From JAVBKP01 sp031553975 (GTDB taxonomy: Bacteria; Bacillota; Clostridia; Peptostreptococcales; Anaerovoracaceae): a stretch of 19,019 nt of DNA. A program made the translations under genes and the position numbers. Shown one piece after another: positions 1-8,273 of this stretch. How positions within the stretch are numbered: position 1 is the stretch's first letter; every line of letters begins with the position of its first letter. Where the stretch lies: the NCBI GenBank assembly GCA_031553975.1, contig JAVBKP010000126.1, positions 1-19,019 on the forward strand, in the 5' to 3' direction. The notes under the pieces were generated by a model, which was not told the origin of the DNA, did not search any database, and was given only the letters and a program-made list of their open reading frames with translations.

Positions 1-438
1 AATGCAGCTGTTGAAGCAGCCAGAGCTGGAGAGCATGGTAAAGGATTTGCGGTGGTAGCAGAGGAAGTACGAAATCTAGCAGCACGAAGTGCGGCAGCAG
101 CCAAAGAGACAACAGAGATGATTGACAATTCTTTAACAAGAGTGGATGTTGGATCTAAAATAGCCAACGAAACCGCAGACGCTTTAGGCAAAATTGTAAA
201 TGGCGTAACTGGAACTGTGGACATTGTAGCAACCATTGCAGAAGCTTCTTCCCAGCAAGCAAGTGCCATCGCAGAAATTGATCATGGTGTTGAGCAAATA
301 TCTAAAGTAACACAATCCAATACAGCATCAGCAGAAGAAAGTGCGTCTGCTAGTGAAGAAATGGCAGGACAATCGCAAATGCTACAAAGTATGATCAATG
401 AATTTACACTGAAAGGTAGCAGATTGCGTCTAAAGTAA
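1..438 (+). CDS. Methyl-accepting chemotaxis protein, C-terminal part (5' end outside window)
   Basis: The reading frame is open from base 1 and ends at TAA 436-438, giving about 145 residues of a truncated gene. The first residues (NAAVEAARAGEHGKGFAVVA followed by EEVRNLA) are the conserved hairpin tip of the MCP cytoplasmic signalling domain, the part that contacts CheA and CheW. The rest is the descending coiled-coil arm, rich in Ala, Ser and Glu (for example SSQQASAIAEI and SASASEEMAGQS), which includes the usual methylation-helix type sequence. The ligand-binding and membrane parts are not visible, so the stimulus cannot be inferred. It ends 19 bp before glyA with no terminator between, so read-through into glyA is possible. 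The presence of an MCP implies a motile or chemotactic cell. Confidence 0.95.
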   Translation, partial: NAAVEAARAGEHGKGFAVVAEEVRNLAARSAAAAKETTEMIDNSLTRVDVGSKIANETADALGKIVNGVTGTVDIVATIAEASSQQASAIAEIDHGVEQISKVTQSNTASAEESASASEEMAGQSQMLQSMINEFTLKGSRLRLK

Positions 439-457
439 GTTTGAATGGAGGAAAAAA

Positions 458-1702
458 ATGGAGCATTATAAGGCCATTGAAAGAGCTGATGCGCAGGTGT
501 TTGATGCCATGCGCCAAGAATTAGACCGTCAAAGGAACAACATTGAGTTAATCGCATCGGAGAACTTCGTATCGGAAGCGGTGATGGAGGCCATGGGTTC
601 CCATCTTACCAACAAATATGCAGAAGGTTACCCTGGCAAGAGGTATTATGGTGGCTGTGAAAAGGTTGATATAGTCGAAAACATAGCCCGTGACAGGCTA
701 AAAGAGCTCTTTGGTGCGGAACACGCCAATGTGCAGGCTCACTCGGGTGCCCAGGCCAATATGGCAGTTTGCCAAGCAGTATTAGAGCCAGGCGATACGA
801 TTTTAGGAATGAATCTATCACATGGAGGACATCTTACCCACGGCAGTCCTGTCAATTTCTCTGGAAAACTATATACCATAATCCCTTATGGCGTTGGTGA
901 AGAAGACCAAAGAATTGACTACGATCAAGTGAGGGAATTAGCCATAAAGCATAAACCTAAAATGATCATAGCAGGTGCAAGTGCCTATCCAAGAGCCATA
1001 GATTTTGAAAGATTTGGAGCCATTGCCAAAGAGGTGGGTGCGTACCTAATGGTGGATATGGCACACATTGCAGGGCTAGTAGCTACAGGGCATCATCAAA
1101 ACCCAGTTCCCTATGCTGATTTTGTCACCTCAACTACACACAAAACACTTCGTGGCCCTCGTGGTGGTATCATTCTTTGCAGGGCGGAAAATGCGGCAAA
1201 AATAGACAAAGCTGTATTCCCAGGCATCCAAGGTGGCCCGCTGATGCATGTAATCGCTGCTAAAGCGGTGGCCTTTGGTGAAGCACTAAAGCCTGAATTC
1301 AAAGGATACATAGACCAAGTGATAAAAAATGCTCGGGTACTGGCGAAAGGGTTACAAGAGAAAGGCTTTCATATGGTATCAGGAGGCACGGACAATCACT
1401 TGATGCTTGTGGACCTTAGAAACCTCCAAATCACAGGAAAAGAGGCGGAGCATCTACTGGATGAAGTAGGGCTTACTTGCAACAAGAATACAGTACCCTT
1501 TGAGACTACCAGTCCTTTTGTGACAAGTGGTATTCGTATTGGTACAGCAGCTGTGACTACAAGAGGGTTTGTGGAAGAGGATATGCAAGAAGTGGCAGAA
1601 CTTATTGACCTCGCATTGAAAGATTTTGAGAAAAATCAAAATGAAGTGCGTGCGCGCGTGGCCAAACTAAATAGCAAATATCCAATGTATCCAGGACTTT
1701 AA
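458..1702 (+). CDS. glyA: Serine hydroxymethyltransferase
   Basis: This PLP enzyme interconverts serine plus tetrahydrofolate with glycine plus 5,10-methylene-tetrahydrofolate, and is the main cytoplasmic source of one-carbon units. The product is 414 aa, the normal family length. Diagnostic motifs are NKYAEGYPGKRYYGG (about 52-66), the HSGAQAN stretch near 95, VDMAHIAGL, and the PLP-lysine motif TTHKTLRGPRGG with the Schiff-base lysine at K229. The ATG at 458 is preceded by TGGAGG (446-451) with about 6 nt spacing. It lies 19 bp after the chemoreceptor gene. Its stop codon overlaps the stop codon of the convergent MBOAT gene (shared TTAA at 1699-1702). A terminator for it sits inside the opposing gene at 1782-1813. 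No glycine riboswitch can be seen upstream, because the upstream DNA is coding. Confidence 0.98.
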   Translation: MEHYKAIERADAQVFDAMRQELDRQRNNIELIASENFVSEAVMEAMGSHLTNKYAEGYPGKRYYGGCEKVDIVENIARDRLKELFGAEHANVQAHSGAQANMAVCQAVLEPGDTILGMNLSHGGHLTHGSPVNFSGKLYTIIPYGVGEEDQRIDYDQVRELAIKHKPKMIIAGASAYPRAIDFERFGAIAKEVGAYLMVDMAHIAGLVATGHHQNPVPYADFVTSTTHKTLRGPRGGIILCRAENAAKIDKAVFPGIQGGPLMHVIAAKAVAFGEALKPEFKGYIDQVIKNARVLAKGLQEKGFHMVSGGTDNHLMLVDLRNLQITGKEAEHLLDEVGLTCNKNTVPFETTSPFVTSGIRIGTAAVTTRGFVEEDMQEVAELIDLALKDFEKNQNEVRARVAKLNSKYPMYPGL

Positions 1703-3120
1703 AACCTAAAATAAAGGAACGGATTGTATGACGAGTTGACTAAATAAGCTGTAGCAATGATAAAAATAAACAAGATGAAAGAGACTTCTACTACGGTAGA
1801 GGTCTTTTCTTTTGTTTGTAGCCTTTCCATTAGGGTGCTGACTTTGCGTTTTGGCAGGGTAGTGCAACCTAGGGCAAGGGCTACGAGAAGCACGGCATTT
1901 GTATAGAGATAATAGATTGACTCTGGTGTGAATAGCCCTGCACCATACACTCCAAACATGGCTTTGATGTAGGAAATACCAACAGAGGCACTATCAAAAG
2001 AGAAGATGACCCAGCTGATAATCACAAGGAGCATGGTATACAAGTGGCGTAAAGCATTTGGTGCTTTTTCCAAAACTTTTAGCATAAACATTTTCTCACA
2101 AATGAGGAGTATGCCAAAATATACACCCCACAGGACGAAATTCCAGCTAGCACCATGCCAAATACCGGTTAGTGCCCAGACGATGAGAATGTTCCTAATT
2201 TGCTTTATTAGCCCATGTCTATTGCCTCCTAGAGGTATGTATACATATTCTTTGAACCAAGTGGACAGGGACATATGCCACCTGCGCCAAAACTCAGTGA
2301 TACTCTTTGACATATACGGATAGTTGAAGTTCTCAAGGAATGTAAACCCAAACATCTTGCCTAGACCGATGGCCATATCTGAATAGCCAGAGAAGTCAAA
2401 ATAAATCTGGAAGGTGAAGGCTATGATGCCAAGCCATGCAGTGAGCACAGGCATAGTTGTTACATTTTGGGTGGAGATGGTATCCCAAAGCATACCTATG
2501 TTGTTGGCCAGCAGTACTTTTTTTCCAAGACCAATTGTAAATCTTCTAATCCCTTGGACAAACATATCAGAGGTATGAACCCTGTTTAGCATTTGCTCTT
2601 CTACGGTTTGGTACCTGACAATAGGCCCCGCGATGAGCTGAGGGAAGAGAGAAATATAAGTGCCATAGGCAACAATGCTCTTTTGAGCCTTTATTTCGCC
2701 TTTGTAGACATCTATGATGTATGATAAGGACTGGAATATATAAAACGAAATCCCAATGGGCAGAGGCAAATTTAGAGCCTCGATTTGTGTGCCAAATAGA
2801 GAATTTATGTTGTTGACCAAAAAATCAGCGTATTTGAAGAAAGCCAACAATCCAATATTAGATAGTATGGAACAGACCAACAGGATTTTGGCAGCGGAAA
2901 GTTTGTGTTGCCCTTTGAAATAGGCAATGCTACGGCCAAAACAATAGTCAGCAATGGTAGAAAACAGCATAAGAAACACATATACAGGCTCTCCCCAAGC
3001 ATAAAAAAACAAGCTAGAGATAAAAAGTGTCAAGTTTTTCACAGGACGTGGGGACATATAGTAAACACCTAAGACAATAGGTAAAAAGTAAAACAAAAAT
3101 AGTAAACTACTAAAAACCAA
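1699..3120 (-). CDS. MBOAT-family membrane O-acyltransferase (AlgI/DltB-like)
   Basis: This is a polytopic membrane protein of 473 aa. MBOAT proteins of the AlgI/DltB/PatA group move acyl groups, usually acetyl, across the membrane onto extracellular polysaccharide or wall polymers. Visible family motifs are EFWRRWHMSLSTWFKEYVYI with IPLGGNR (His282), and GIWHGASWNFVLWG, whose His322 matches the essential histidine of the family. The usual C-terminal SYNPFLYFRF is present, so the gene is complete. The start is taken as TTG at 3120, because GGAAGGAG lies 8 nt upstream and the protein then begins with the typical VFSSLLFLFYFLP. An upstream ATG at 3201 adds 27 unconserved residues and has no good ribosome binding site. 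No SGNH/DHHW acetyltransferase partner lies next to it. The acceptor polymer is unknown. Confidence 0.9.
   Translation of the reverse strand: MVFSSLLFLFYFLPIVLGVYYMSPRPVKNLTLFISSLFFYAWGEPVYVFLMLFSTIADYCFGRSIAYFKGQHKLSAAKILLVCSILSNIGLLAFFKYADFLVNNINSLFGTQIEALNLPLPIGISFYIFQSLSYIIDVYKGEIKAQKSIVAYGTYISLFPQLIAGPIVRYQTVEEQMLNRVHTSDMFVQGIRRFTIGLGKKVLLANNIGMLWDTISTQNVTTMPVLTAWLGIIAFTFQIYFDFSGYSDMAIGLGKMFGFTFLENFNYPYMSKSITEFWRRWHMSLSTWFKEYVYIPLGGNRHGLIKQIRNILIVWALTGIWHGASWNFVLWGVYFGILLICEKMFMLKVLEKAPNALRHLYTMLLVIISWVIFSFDSASVGISYIKAMFGVYGAGLFTPESIYYLYTNAVLLVALALGCTTLPKRKVSTLMERLQTKEKTSTVVEVSFILFIFIIATAYLVNSSYNPFLYFRF
1779..1813 (+). terminator. Intrinsic terminator of glyA, embedded in the convergent gene
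   Basis: A stem of 10 pairs (1782-1791 with 1796-1805, one G-U) closes on a C(UACG)G tetraloop at 1791-1796. The stem can be extended by A-U and G-U pairs to 1779/1808, and the T-rich tract TTTTCTTTT occupies 1805-1813. The T tract follows the hairpin only on the plus strand, so the terminator faces glyA. It is about 80 bp past the glyA stop, inside the last part of the MBOAT coding sequence. Confidence 0.8.
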
Positions 3121-3128
3121 GATAAAAT

Positions 3129-3136
3129 CTCCTTCC
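3129..3136 (-). promoter_or_regulatory. Ribosome binding site fixing the TTG start of the MBOAT gene
   Basis: Reading the minus strand, GGAAGGAG is followed by 8 nt and then TTG GTT TTT. This is the only strong Shine-Dalgarno in the upstream 100 bp. It places the start at the conserved N-terminus of the family. Confidence 0.8.
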
Positions 3137-3156
3137 AAAAGTTGTATAAAAACCGT

Positions 3157-3198
3157 TTTATATCGAGTATGGATATAAAGATATGTCGAATATCGACA
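3157..3198 (-). promoter_or_regulatory. Candidate MBOAT promoter with Spo0A-box-like palindrome
   Basis: The palindrome TGTCGATATTCGACA (3198 to 3184 on the minus strand) has perfect 6-bp arms around TAT. Its plus-strand half is TGTCGAA, an exact match to the Spo0A box consensus, and the other half matches 6 of 7. The right arm TCGACA (3189-3184) is a 5/6 match to a -35 element. TATAAA (3162-3157), a -10-like element, follows after 21 bp. That wide spacing resembles known Spo0A-activated sigma-A promoters such as spoIIG. The transcript would have a leader of about 30 nt. A short motif like this can occur by chance. Confidence 0.4.
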
Positions 3199-3206
3199 CA
3201 AATGTT

Positions 3207-3239
3207 AAATAAAATCACACATATGGGTTAAATGTGTGA
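3207..3239 (-). terminator. Terminator of the ABC-flavoprotein operon
   Basis: On the minus strand, TCACACAT (3239-3232) pairs with ATGTGTGA (3222-3215) across a 9-nt loop. TTTTATTT follows (3214-3207). The stem begins in the last codons of the flavoprotein gene, and its stop codon lies in the loop. The 8-bp stem is AT-rich, so termination may be partial and allow some read-through toward the MBOAT gene. Confidence 0.65.
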
Positions 3240-4490
3240 AACCGCCCGATTTATGGCAGCGACACCTGTGGAAAAGCCAAGCTGAATATTATAACCACCA
3301 GTGTCTCCATCAATATCTAGTAGCTCACCAATGACATGAAAGCCTTCGTACTGCTTTAATTCACAGTTTTTCATGTCAACGTCACTTAGGTGTACACCAC
3401 CTGTTGTGGCCATGGCGATAGCATAGTCGCCGACTTTGCTTACCTTAAATGTATCATTTGACAGCATAGAAACCACGTTTTTCAATTGGATTTTGGACAG
3501 TTGAGAGGATTTTTGATTTTTCCCATAGCCAAGCCGCTCTAATACAATCTCTATAAATCGCTTAGGCAAAACCTCTTTGAACTCATCCAAAAGGACGGTG
3601 GCAATTTCTTTGTTATTCCCGGTTGTTATCTTGACCAATCGGTTCAATAATTCTTCCGTGTTGAGCTTGGAAATATAGTTCAAACTAATGTTATCGTCAC
3701 TTTGTACGTAGCGACTGATGTCCAAAATACCTGGACCAGAAAAACAATGATGGGTAAAAAGAACATCGCCTATGATATGGTTCTTTTGTCCTACAGTGAT
3801 TTTGGTGCCTCTGATGGCTATACCGCTGATGCTCGCATATGGATATTGATGAACATAGATTGGTGTCAATGCGGGACGCATAGGGGCTATGGTGATGCCT
3901 AGTTTTTCTAGCACTTCTATGATACTACCATCAGAACCAGTGGTAGGATAGGACTTACCACCACAGGCTACAATGATGGATTTGGCAGTAAAGACCTGCA
4001 CCTTACTAGATGTTGTATCAGTGACCGTTATCGTATATCTGTCTACGCTTTGATTATCCCCATTGTTACAATGATCATGGGCCACTATTTGGGTGACAGA
4101 GTGGCTATATAAGAATGTAAAACCGTTCTTTTCACACCTAGTAACCAAACAGTCTCGGATTTCTTTGGCGTCCATGGACGCTGGGAAGACCTTGCCGTCT
4201 TCCCGCGCCCAAAGCTTTACCCCGCTTTGGGCAAAGAAATCCATCATATGGGTATTGCTGTATTTGTACAGCAAAGACCGAATAGCGTTGCCATTCGGTC
4301 CATAATGTTTGACAAATTCCTTTATGCTACCAGCTTGGGTCACATTGCATTGACCACCGCCAGACATAAGCAGCTTTTTGCCACAGGCGTTTGTCTTTTC
4401 TATGATAAGCCCTCGTAGGGGGCGGGGGCAGGAGGCACCGGCAAATAGGCCGGAAACCCCTGCCCCTATTATGATTACATCGTAGTTCAT
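3228..4490 (-). CDS. NAD(P)/FAD-dependent oxidoreductase, HI0933/BaiN-like flavoprotein
   Basis: This is a 420-aa soluble flavoprotein of the HI0933 (YhiN/BaiN-type) family. The N-terminal Rossmann FAD site is visible: DVIIIGAGVSG with Gly9, Gly11 and Gly14, then a beta-strand ending LIIEK. MSGGGQCNVTQ (42-52) is the family signature, with Gln where many members have Arg. The C-terminal GGVHLSDVDMKNCELK and GELLDIDGDTGGYN followed by QLGFSTG close the FAD domain. Most members have no known substrate. The bile-acid reductase name comes from a few gut clostridia and should not be carried over here. The ATG at 4490 has only a weak ribosome binding site. The gene lies 27 bp after the last permease gene with no terminator between, so it is probably the last gene of the ABC operon. 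A hairpin terminator begins at its 3' end. Confidence 0.88.
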   Translation of the reverse strand: MNYDVIIIGAGVSGLFAGASCPRPLRGLIIEKTNACGKKLLMSGGGQCNVTQAGSIKEFVKHYGPNGNAIRSLLYKYSNTHMMDFFAQSGVKLWAREDGKVFPASMDAKEIRDCLVTRCEKNGFTFLYSHSVTQIVAHDHCNNGDNQSVDRYTITVTDTTSSKVQVFTAKSIIVACGGKSYPTTGSDGSIIEVLEKLGITIAPMRPALTPIYVHQYPYASISGIAIRGTKITVGQKNHIIGDVLFTHHCFSGPGILDISRYVQSDDNISLNYISKLNTEELLNRLVKITTGNNKEIATVLLDEFKEVLPKRFIEIVLERLGYGKNQKSSQLSKIQLKNVVSMLSNDTFKVSKVGDYAIAMATTGGVHLSDVDMKNCELKQYEGFHVIGELLDIDGDTGGYNIQLGFSTGVAAINRAVSHI

Positions 4491-4517
4491 TTTAATCCAT
4501 TATCTAATAGTAGAGTT

Positions 4518-6095
4518 TTAATTTACTTTATTATAGTACCTTTTTTCTTTAAACCATGCAAGCGTTTCTTCTGAGGACATGAGTGAATCAAACGCAGGAA
4601 GATAGGCTAAAAAGTCTTGGGAAAATCCGTCGTATTCCCTAGAAACCTCCTTGCCATTTTTTAAGCTATAGGTGACACGGAACATATACTGACCAGAAGT
4701 AGGGTCCACAGACTTTTGCCTGTATTTGGAGTGGGCCAGCTTTTCTATGAAATTAAGGTGAATGTTCCTCATATACTGGATGTTTTCTGGCGCAGATAAA
4801 GTGATATTATTATGATAAACATTCCCATGACTATTGTCATGATATTGGGTAGAAACCACATAGTGATAAATGTCAAAAGAGGTAAAAATATTTTGTCTAA
4901 ATGTGACAGAGGCTACCTCCTCAGCATTTGGAACATAATCTTGGTATTTGAAAACATCTATAGCAAAGCAAAATAAGAATATAGAGGCACACAAAGCGAA
5001 TATCCCAAATCTCTTGAGGGCGTTTTTATGAAAGATACGAAGTGTTTTGGTCAACATTACCTCTACCAAGGCAAAGGCGAAGGTACCGCCCACAAGACAA
5101 CCAGCATAGATTGCATACTCGTGCCTAGTTAGGGTTGAAGCTTGCAATCCAAAGAGTCCCATGCCCATAAAGGTCAATATGTAACTTACAAATAAAGCCA
5201 CTGGCCTAAATACAATGGATTCAGAGGCACGTTCTAGTTTTCTACGGTTGTATATAGGGTAGCAAAAGGCAAGGAGAACCAAAGCTATCCCTAAGTATAT
5301 CATCATCCAGGAGCTACCAAGGCCCAGCGTGCTGAGAGAAATATGAGTTGGGTTTACACCAAACGAAAAAGGCGATATGACAGCCATGAATGTGTGAAAT
5401 CCAGCACTAGGCGTATACCCATACAAAAATCGATAGGCAAAACTTTCGATTATTCGTATTATAACAGGGACAATGCCAAGTAGCCCAATAGAGGCTAACA
5501 AGTGCATGTAGAGGTTGCTGGTGATCATAGCGGCAAATACTGCTACGGCAAACACCCATAGGGAGACGACTAAAGCATAAAGCATCCAATGGCCAATGGC
5601 CACATTGGTGAACACATCTATGCTAGATTGTGTCAAATAAGTTGCGCCTTCTTCAAAGAACTGTGTCATAATTACAACAGGTTTTTTGATAGCAAAGAGC
5701 ATAGCGCCATTGATTAAAATTGGAGCTATGGTCATACCTAAACCCAAAAGTATATTGCTGCTAAGCAAGGTACTTCTCTTATGGGGCATGCTGTGAATCA
5801 CAGCAGTTGACCCGATATCATGGAGATAATGAAAAAGGGATAGAGCCACTAGTATTGGTACAAATAGCATAACCAGCATGGAATTCAAATCCTGAAACCC
5901 TAAGATGGATTGAACCATATAAGCAGCGGCTTCGAGGGGAGAATAAGTAGAGTTAACCGTGGTTGAACTATAGGAAGTATCAGCTAGTACAATAGGCAGT
6001 ATGATGGTCATAAAGTAGGCAAGGATACTGCCAACGGGAATAAACCAATAGCGTCTTATGTTTTCTGCTATTAAATGTATGGAAAGGATATTCAT
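4518..6095 (-). CDS. ABC transporter permease paralogue 3 (525 aa, shortened ectodomain)
   Basis: This is an integral membrane protein with about nine predicted transmembrane segments, so the C-terminus should be outside the cell. It shares ordered motifs with the two permease genes upstream: IAENIRRYWFIPVGSILAYF at the N-terminus, then HSMPHKRSTL with NGAMLFAIKKPV, then RRKLERASESIVFRPVALFVSYILTF-type sequence, then DYVPNAEEVASV and TYSLKNGKEVSREY outside. It is about 200 residues shorter than its paralogues and stops roughly halfway through the ectodomain. The ATG overlaps the previous stop by 4 nt (ATGA at 6095-6092), with AGGAGGA 7 nt upstream, so translation is coupled. The role is inferred from context: membrane part of an ABC-2-like exporter driven by the ATPase at 10498-11394. 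The substrate is unknown. Confidence 0.82.
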   Translation of the reverse strand: MNILSIHLIAENIRRYWFIPVGSILAYFMTIILPIVLADTSYSSTTVNSTYSPLEAAAYMVQSILGFQDLNSMLVMLFVPILVALSLFHYLHDIGSTAVIHSMPHKRSTLLSSNILLGLGMTIAPILINGAMLFAIKKPVVIMTQFFEEGATYLTQSSIDVFTNVAIGHWMLYALVVSLWVFAVAVFAAMITSNLYMHLLASIGLLGIVPVIIRIIESFAYRFLYGYTPSAGFHTFMAVISPFSFGVNPTHISLSTLGLGSSWMMIYLGIALVLLAFCYPIYNRRKLERASESIVFRPVALFVSYILTFMGMGLFGLQASTLTRHEYAIYAGCLVGGTFAFALVEVMLTKTLRIFHKNALKRFGIFALCASIFLFCFAIDVFKYQDYVPNAEEVASVTFRQNIFTSFDIYHYVVSTQYHDNSHGNVYHNNITLSAPENIQYMRNIHLNFIEKLAHSKYRQKSVDPTSGQYMFRVTYSLKNGKEVSREYDGFSQDFLAYLPAFDSLMSSEETLAWFKEKRYYNKVN

Positions 6096-8263
6096 GGCAA
6101 TTCCTCCTCTTCTTCCGCTTTGAAATAGGCAGCTATGTCAGCTGGCACTGTGTAGGTAAAGCATTTTGTTAAATTTTGGCCTTGCAGCATTGTCTGAGGC
6201 TCATCCGTAGCATCGGACAAAGGCAGAAAAATAATATCCACTTGATAATACATGTCAGGGAAAGAAGATGGAAGAGGCTCACTGTCTTCCATTATATCCC
6301 TTATGCGATTAGTGTCAGTGATTACCATCAGATCCGGTGTTGCAACGGGCACAACGGTAAAGTCACCAAGTATTGGAATGAGAGCGCCTTTGGACGGATC
6401 AACTTTTTGTATGGCAATATAAGACACCACAGATGGGTTGATTAGTAGCCGCTCATAGAGTTTATTCTCTTTTAGCCACTTTATGGTATTGGTGAACTTG
6501 TCTGTGACATTCACTTGATAATACACAGAATCAGGTGATGAGGCGACAACATTTAGACCATGGGTATTGTTGCTTGTGGGTATGTCAGGGGGGCTTGCCC
6601 AAAATGTCAGCGTTGCTAAGGGGTTTTCTGCATGTTTCAAATCCTTGTAGCTAATAGCAAATAAATCCCTAGCCACGGCATCAAACAGACCTTGGTTACG
6701 GTATACAGAAATAGTTTGCATATGGCTAGACAGGGTCATGGCCTCAGATTTTGGTATATCCGCGTGAAGGATAGGCAAGTTGCTTCTATACTCACGAGAG
6801 GATTTAATTGCTACATAATCATCACTTACTTGATCTAGTGGATCCGTGGCAAGATAGGATCTAGTTAAATGCGTGCCATTGCTTAGGGTATAGTCAAAGG
6901 TAATGATGTTTGACAATGCGATATTTTGTTGCAATTGTATATATAGTTCAGGGGGCACACTGCTGGCGATCATTTCGTTGCGTTGTGCTAATAATTCATT
7001 GAGCTTTTCCCATGACATAGCAGCACCTTCTGCCTTGTTTTTTAAAAAATACTGATGGAGATTTATAGCTGCTTCTTTGTTGGCTTCTGTGACCAAGGTC
7101 ATGTAGCCAGGCTCTAAATTTCCTTGGGTTCCCGTGCTGGCCTCAGTGATATACACAGACTTTACATCTGAGATGTCTGGTATTTTATTTTCATAACCAG
7201 TCACATCAAATTCTTGTGCTAGGAAAAACACAGCCACAATGGCAAAATAGACAGCAAATCTTTTATATGTAATTTCATTGAATATTTTAAAGGTTTTGGA
7301 TAATATCATCTCCACGGCCATAAAGCTAATGACCGCACCAAAGAAAAATTTATTATAGGTAGAAGGTCCGTTATAAAACCCTATGAATGACATGCCCACA
7401 AACGTGACAAGGTAGCTAGTTAAAAGACGAATAGGCTTAAATACAATGGAGCTAGCCGCTCTTTCTAGAGGCCTTTTGTTATAAACCAAACTACCCCCTA
7501 CAAAGCATAGGAGGATAAGAGTGGCATACCAAATCAGCCAGCCCGTTGTCATTGGCTTTTGTGTGCCATTGGTTGTCCAAAGGGGTGATAGTGCAGAGGC
7601 AAAGGCTTGAAAGCTTGGCGAGTATGAAGCCCCGTACAAAAACTTCGTAAAGTAAGACGGAAATATGCTTAATATCATGGAAGGTGCCGCCATGAGAAGA
7701 CCGGCCACAAGTACATTACCAAGTAGATTGCCCGTGATTGTGGAGGCAAAGGCCATGATGGCAAAAACAATGAGAATGATAATGGCTGTTTGCCAAATCC
7801 ATGCGATGATATCGCTTATGGCAAAGGCATCATAAAACAAACCTTTTAAGGCATCATGGGTTGGAACCTCCACAGGCTTATGTATGAGCAGCATCATCAC
7901 GCCACATATGAGTGCGGGGAGGATGCTCATGATGATGCCAGACACAAAGTGACTATTGTACAAAGTGCTACGCTTAAAAGGCAGGGAATGGATGAGGGCA
8001 GTCCCACTGATGCTGTACAGATAACTAAACAGCACCAGTGCGGTGATCACAGGTGTGATCACCGCCGCTACAATATGTAGCGGACTGCCATGATGCAAAA
8101 GGTTTGTCAGATACTCTCCCATATTGTATAGACGGTCGTATTTCATCAAAATAGGAAAAACAGCTACCATAAAATAAGCCAATGTTCCCAATACTGGTAT
8201 AATCCAGTACTTTCGTAGGTCCTCTGCTATAATCTTTGGTGAGATTTGTAAAAAGTTTTTCAC
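6092..8263 (-). CDS. ABC transporter permease paralogue 2 (723 aa, large ectodomain)
   Basis: About nine hydrophobic segments lie in the first 370 residues, for example IIPVLGTLAYFMVAVFPILM and HIVAAVITPVITALVLFSYL. They are followed by a hydrophilic C-terminal domain of about 350 residues, which an odd number of helices places outside the membrane. The loop HSLPFKRSTLYNSH with LLIHKPV, and KRPLERAASSIVFKPIRL, are shared with both paralogues. Ectodomain landmarks are NKIPDISDVKSVYI, EAAINLHQ, FDYTLSNGTHLTRSY and IKWLKENKLYERL. The tail is acidic (EEEEE). The start is GTG at 8263, with AGGAGGT ending 6 nt upstream, and that ribosome site overlaps the stop of the preceding permease gene. The fold of the ectodomain was not recognised. 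It looks like the large YtrC/D-type permeases found beside YtrA regulators, but that is memory rather than a search. Confidence 0.85.
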   Translation of the reverse strand: MKNFLQISPKIIAEDLRKYWIIPVLGTLAYFMVAVFPILMKYDRLYNMGEYLTNLLHHGSPLHIVAAVITPVITALVLFSYLYSISGTALIHSLPFKRSTLYNSHFVSGIIMSILPALICGVMMLLIHKPVEVPTHDALKGLFYDAFAISDIIAWIWQTAIIILIVFAIMAFASTITGNLLGNVLVAGLLMAAPSMILSIFPSYFTKFLYGASYSPSFQAFASALSPLWTTNGTQKPMTTGWLIWYATLILLCFVGGSLVYNKRPLERAASSIVFKPIRLLTSYLVTFVGMSFIGFYNGPSTYNKFFFGAVISFMAVEMILSKTFKIFNEITYKRFAVYFAIVAVFFLAQEFDVTGYENKIPDISDVKSVYITEASTGTQGNLEPGYMTLVTEANKEAAINLHQYFLKNKAEGAAMSWEKLNELLAQRNEMIASSVPPELYIQLQQNIALSNIITFDYTLSNGTHLTRSYLATDPLDQVSDDYVAIKSSREYRSNLPILHADIPKSEAMTLSSHMQTISVYRNQGLFDAVARDLFAISYKDLKHAENPLATLTFWASPPDIPTSNNTHGLNVVASSPDSVYYQVNVTDKFTNTIKWLKENKLYERLLINPSVVSYIAIQKVDPSKGALIPILGDFTVVPVATPDLMVITDTNRIRDIMEDSEPLPSSFPDMYYQVDIIFLPLSDATDEPQTMLQGQNLTKCFTYTVPADIAAYFKAEEEEELP
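8040..8065. repeat. Perfect inverted repeat inside permease 2
   Basis: GCGGTGATCAC (8040-8050) and GTGATCACCGC (8055-8065) are perfect complements separated by AGGT. On the coding strand this spells A-V-I-T-P-V-I-T-A in the second membrane helix, so a short amino-acid repeat and an 11-bp mRNA hairpin coincide. Confidence 0.85.
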
Positions 8264-8273
8264 GGAACACCTC

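Noticed and set aside
439..457. Promoter or riboswitch directly before glyA
   Set aside because: Only 19 bp separate it from the chemoreceptor stop; there is room for the ribosome site only. A promoter inside the upstream coding region cannot be excluded.
3121..3201. N-terminal extension of the MBOAT protein from an ATG at 3201
   Set aside because: The extra 27 residues are unlike the family, would be read through the candidate promoter, and a strong ribosome site points to TTG 3120.
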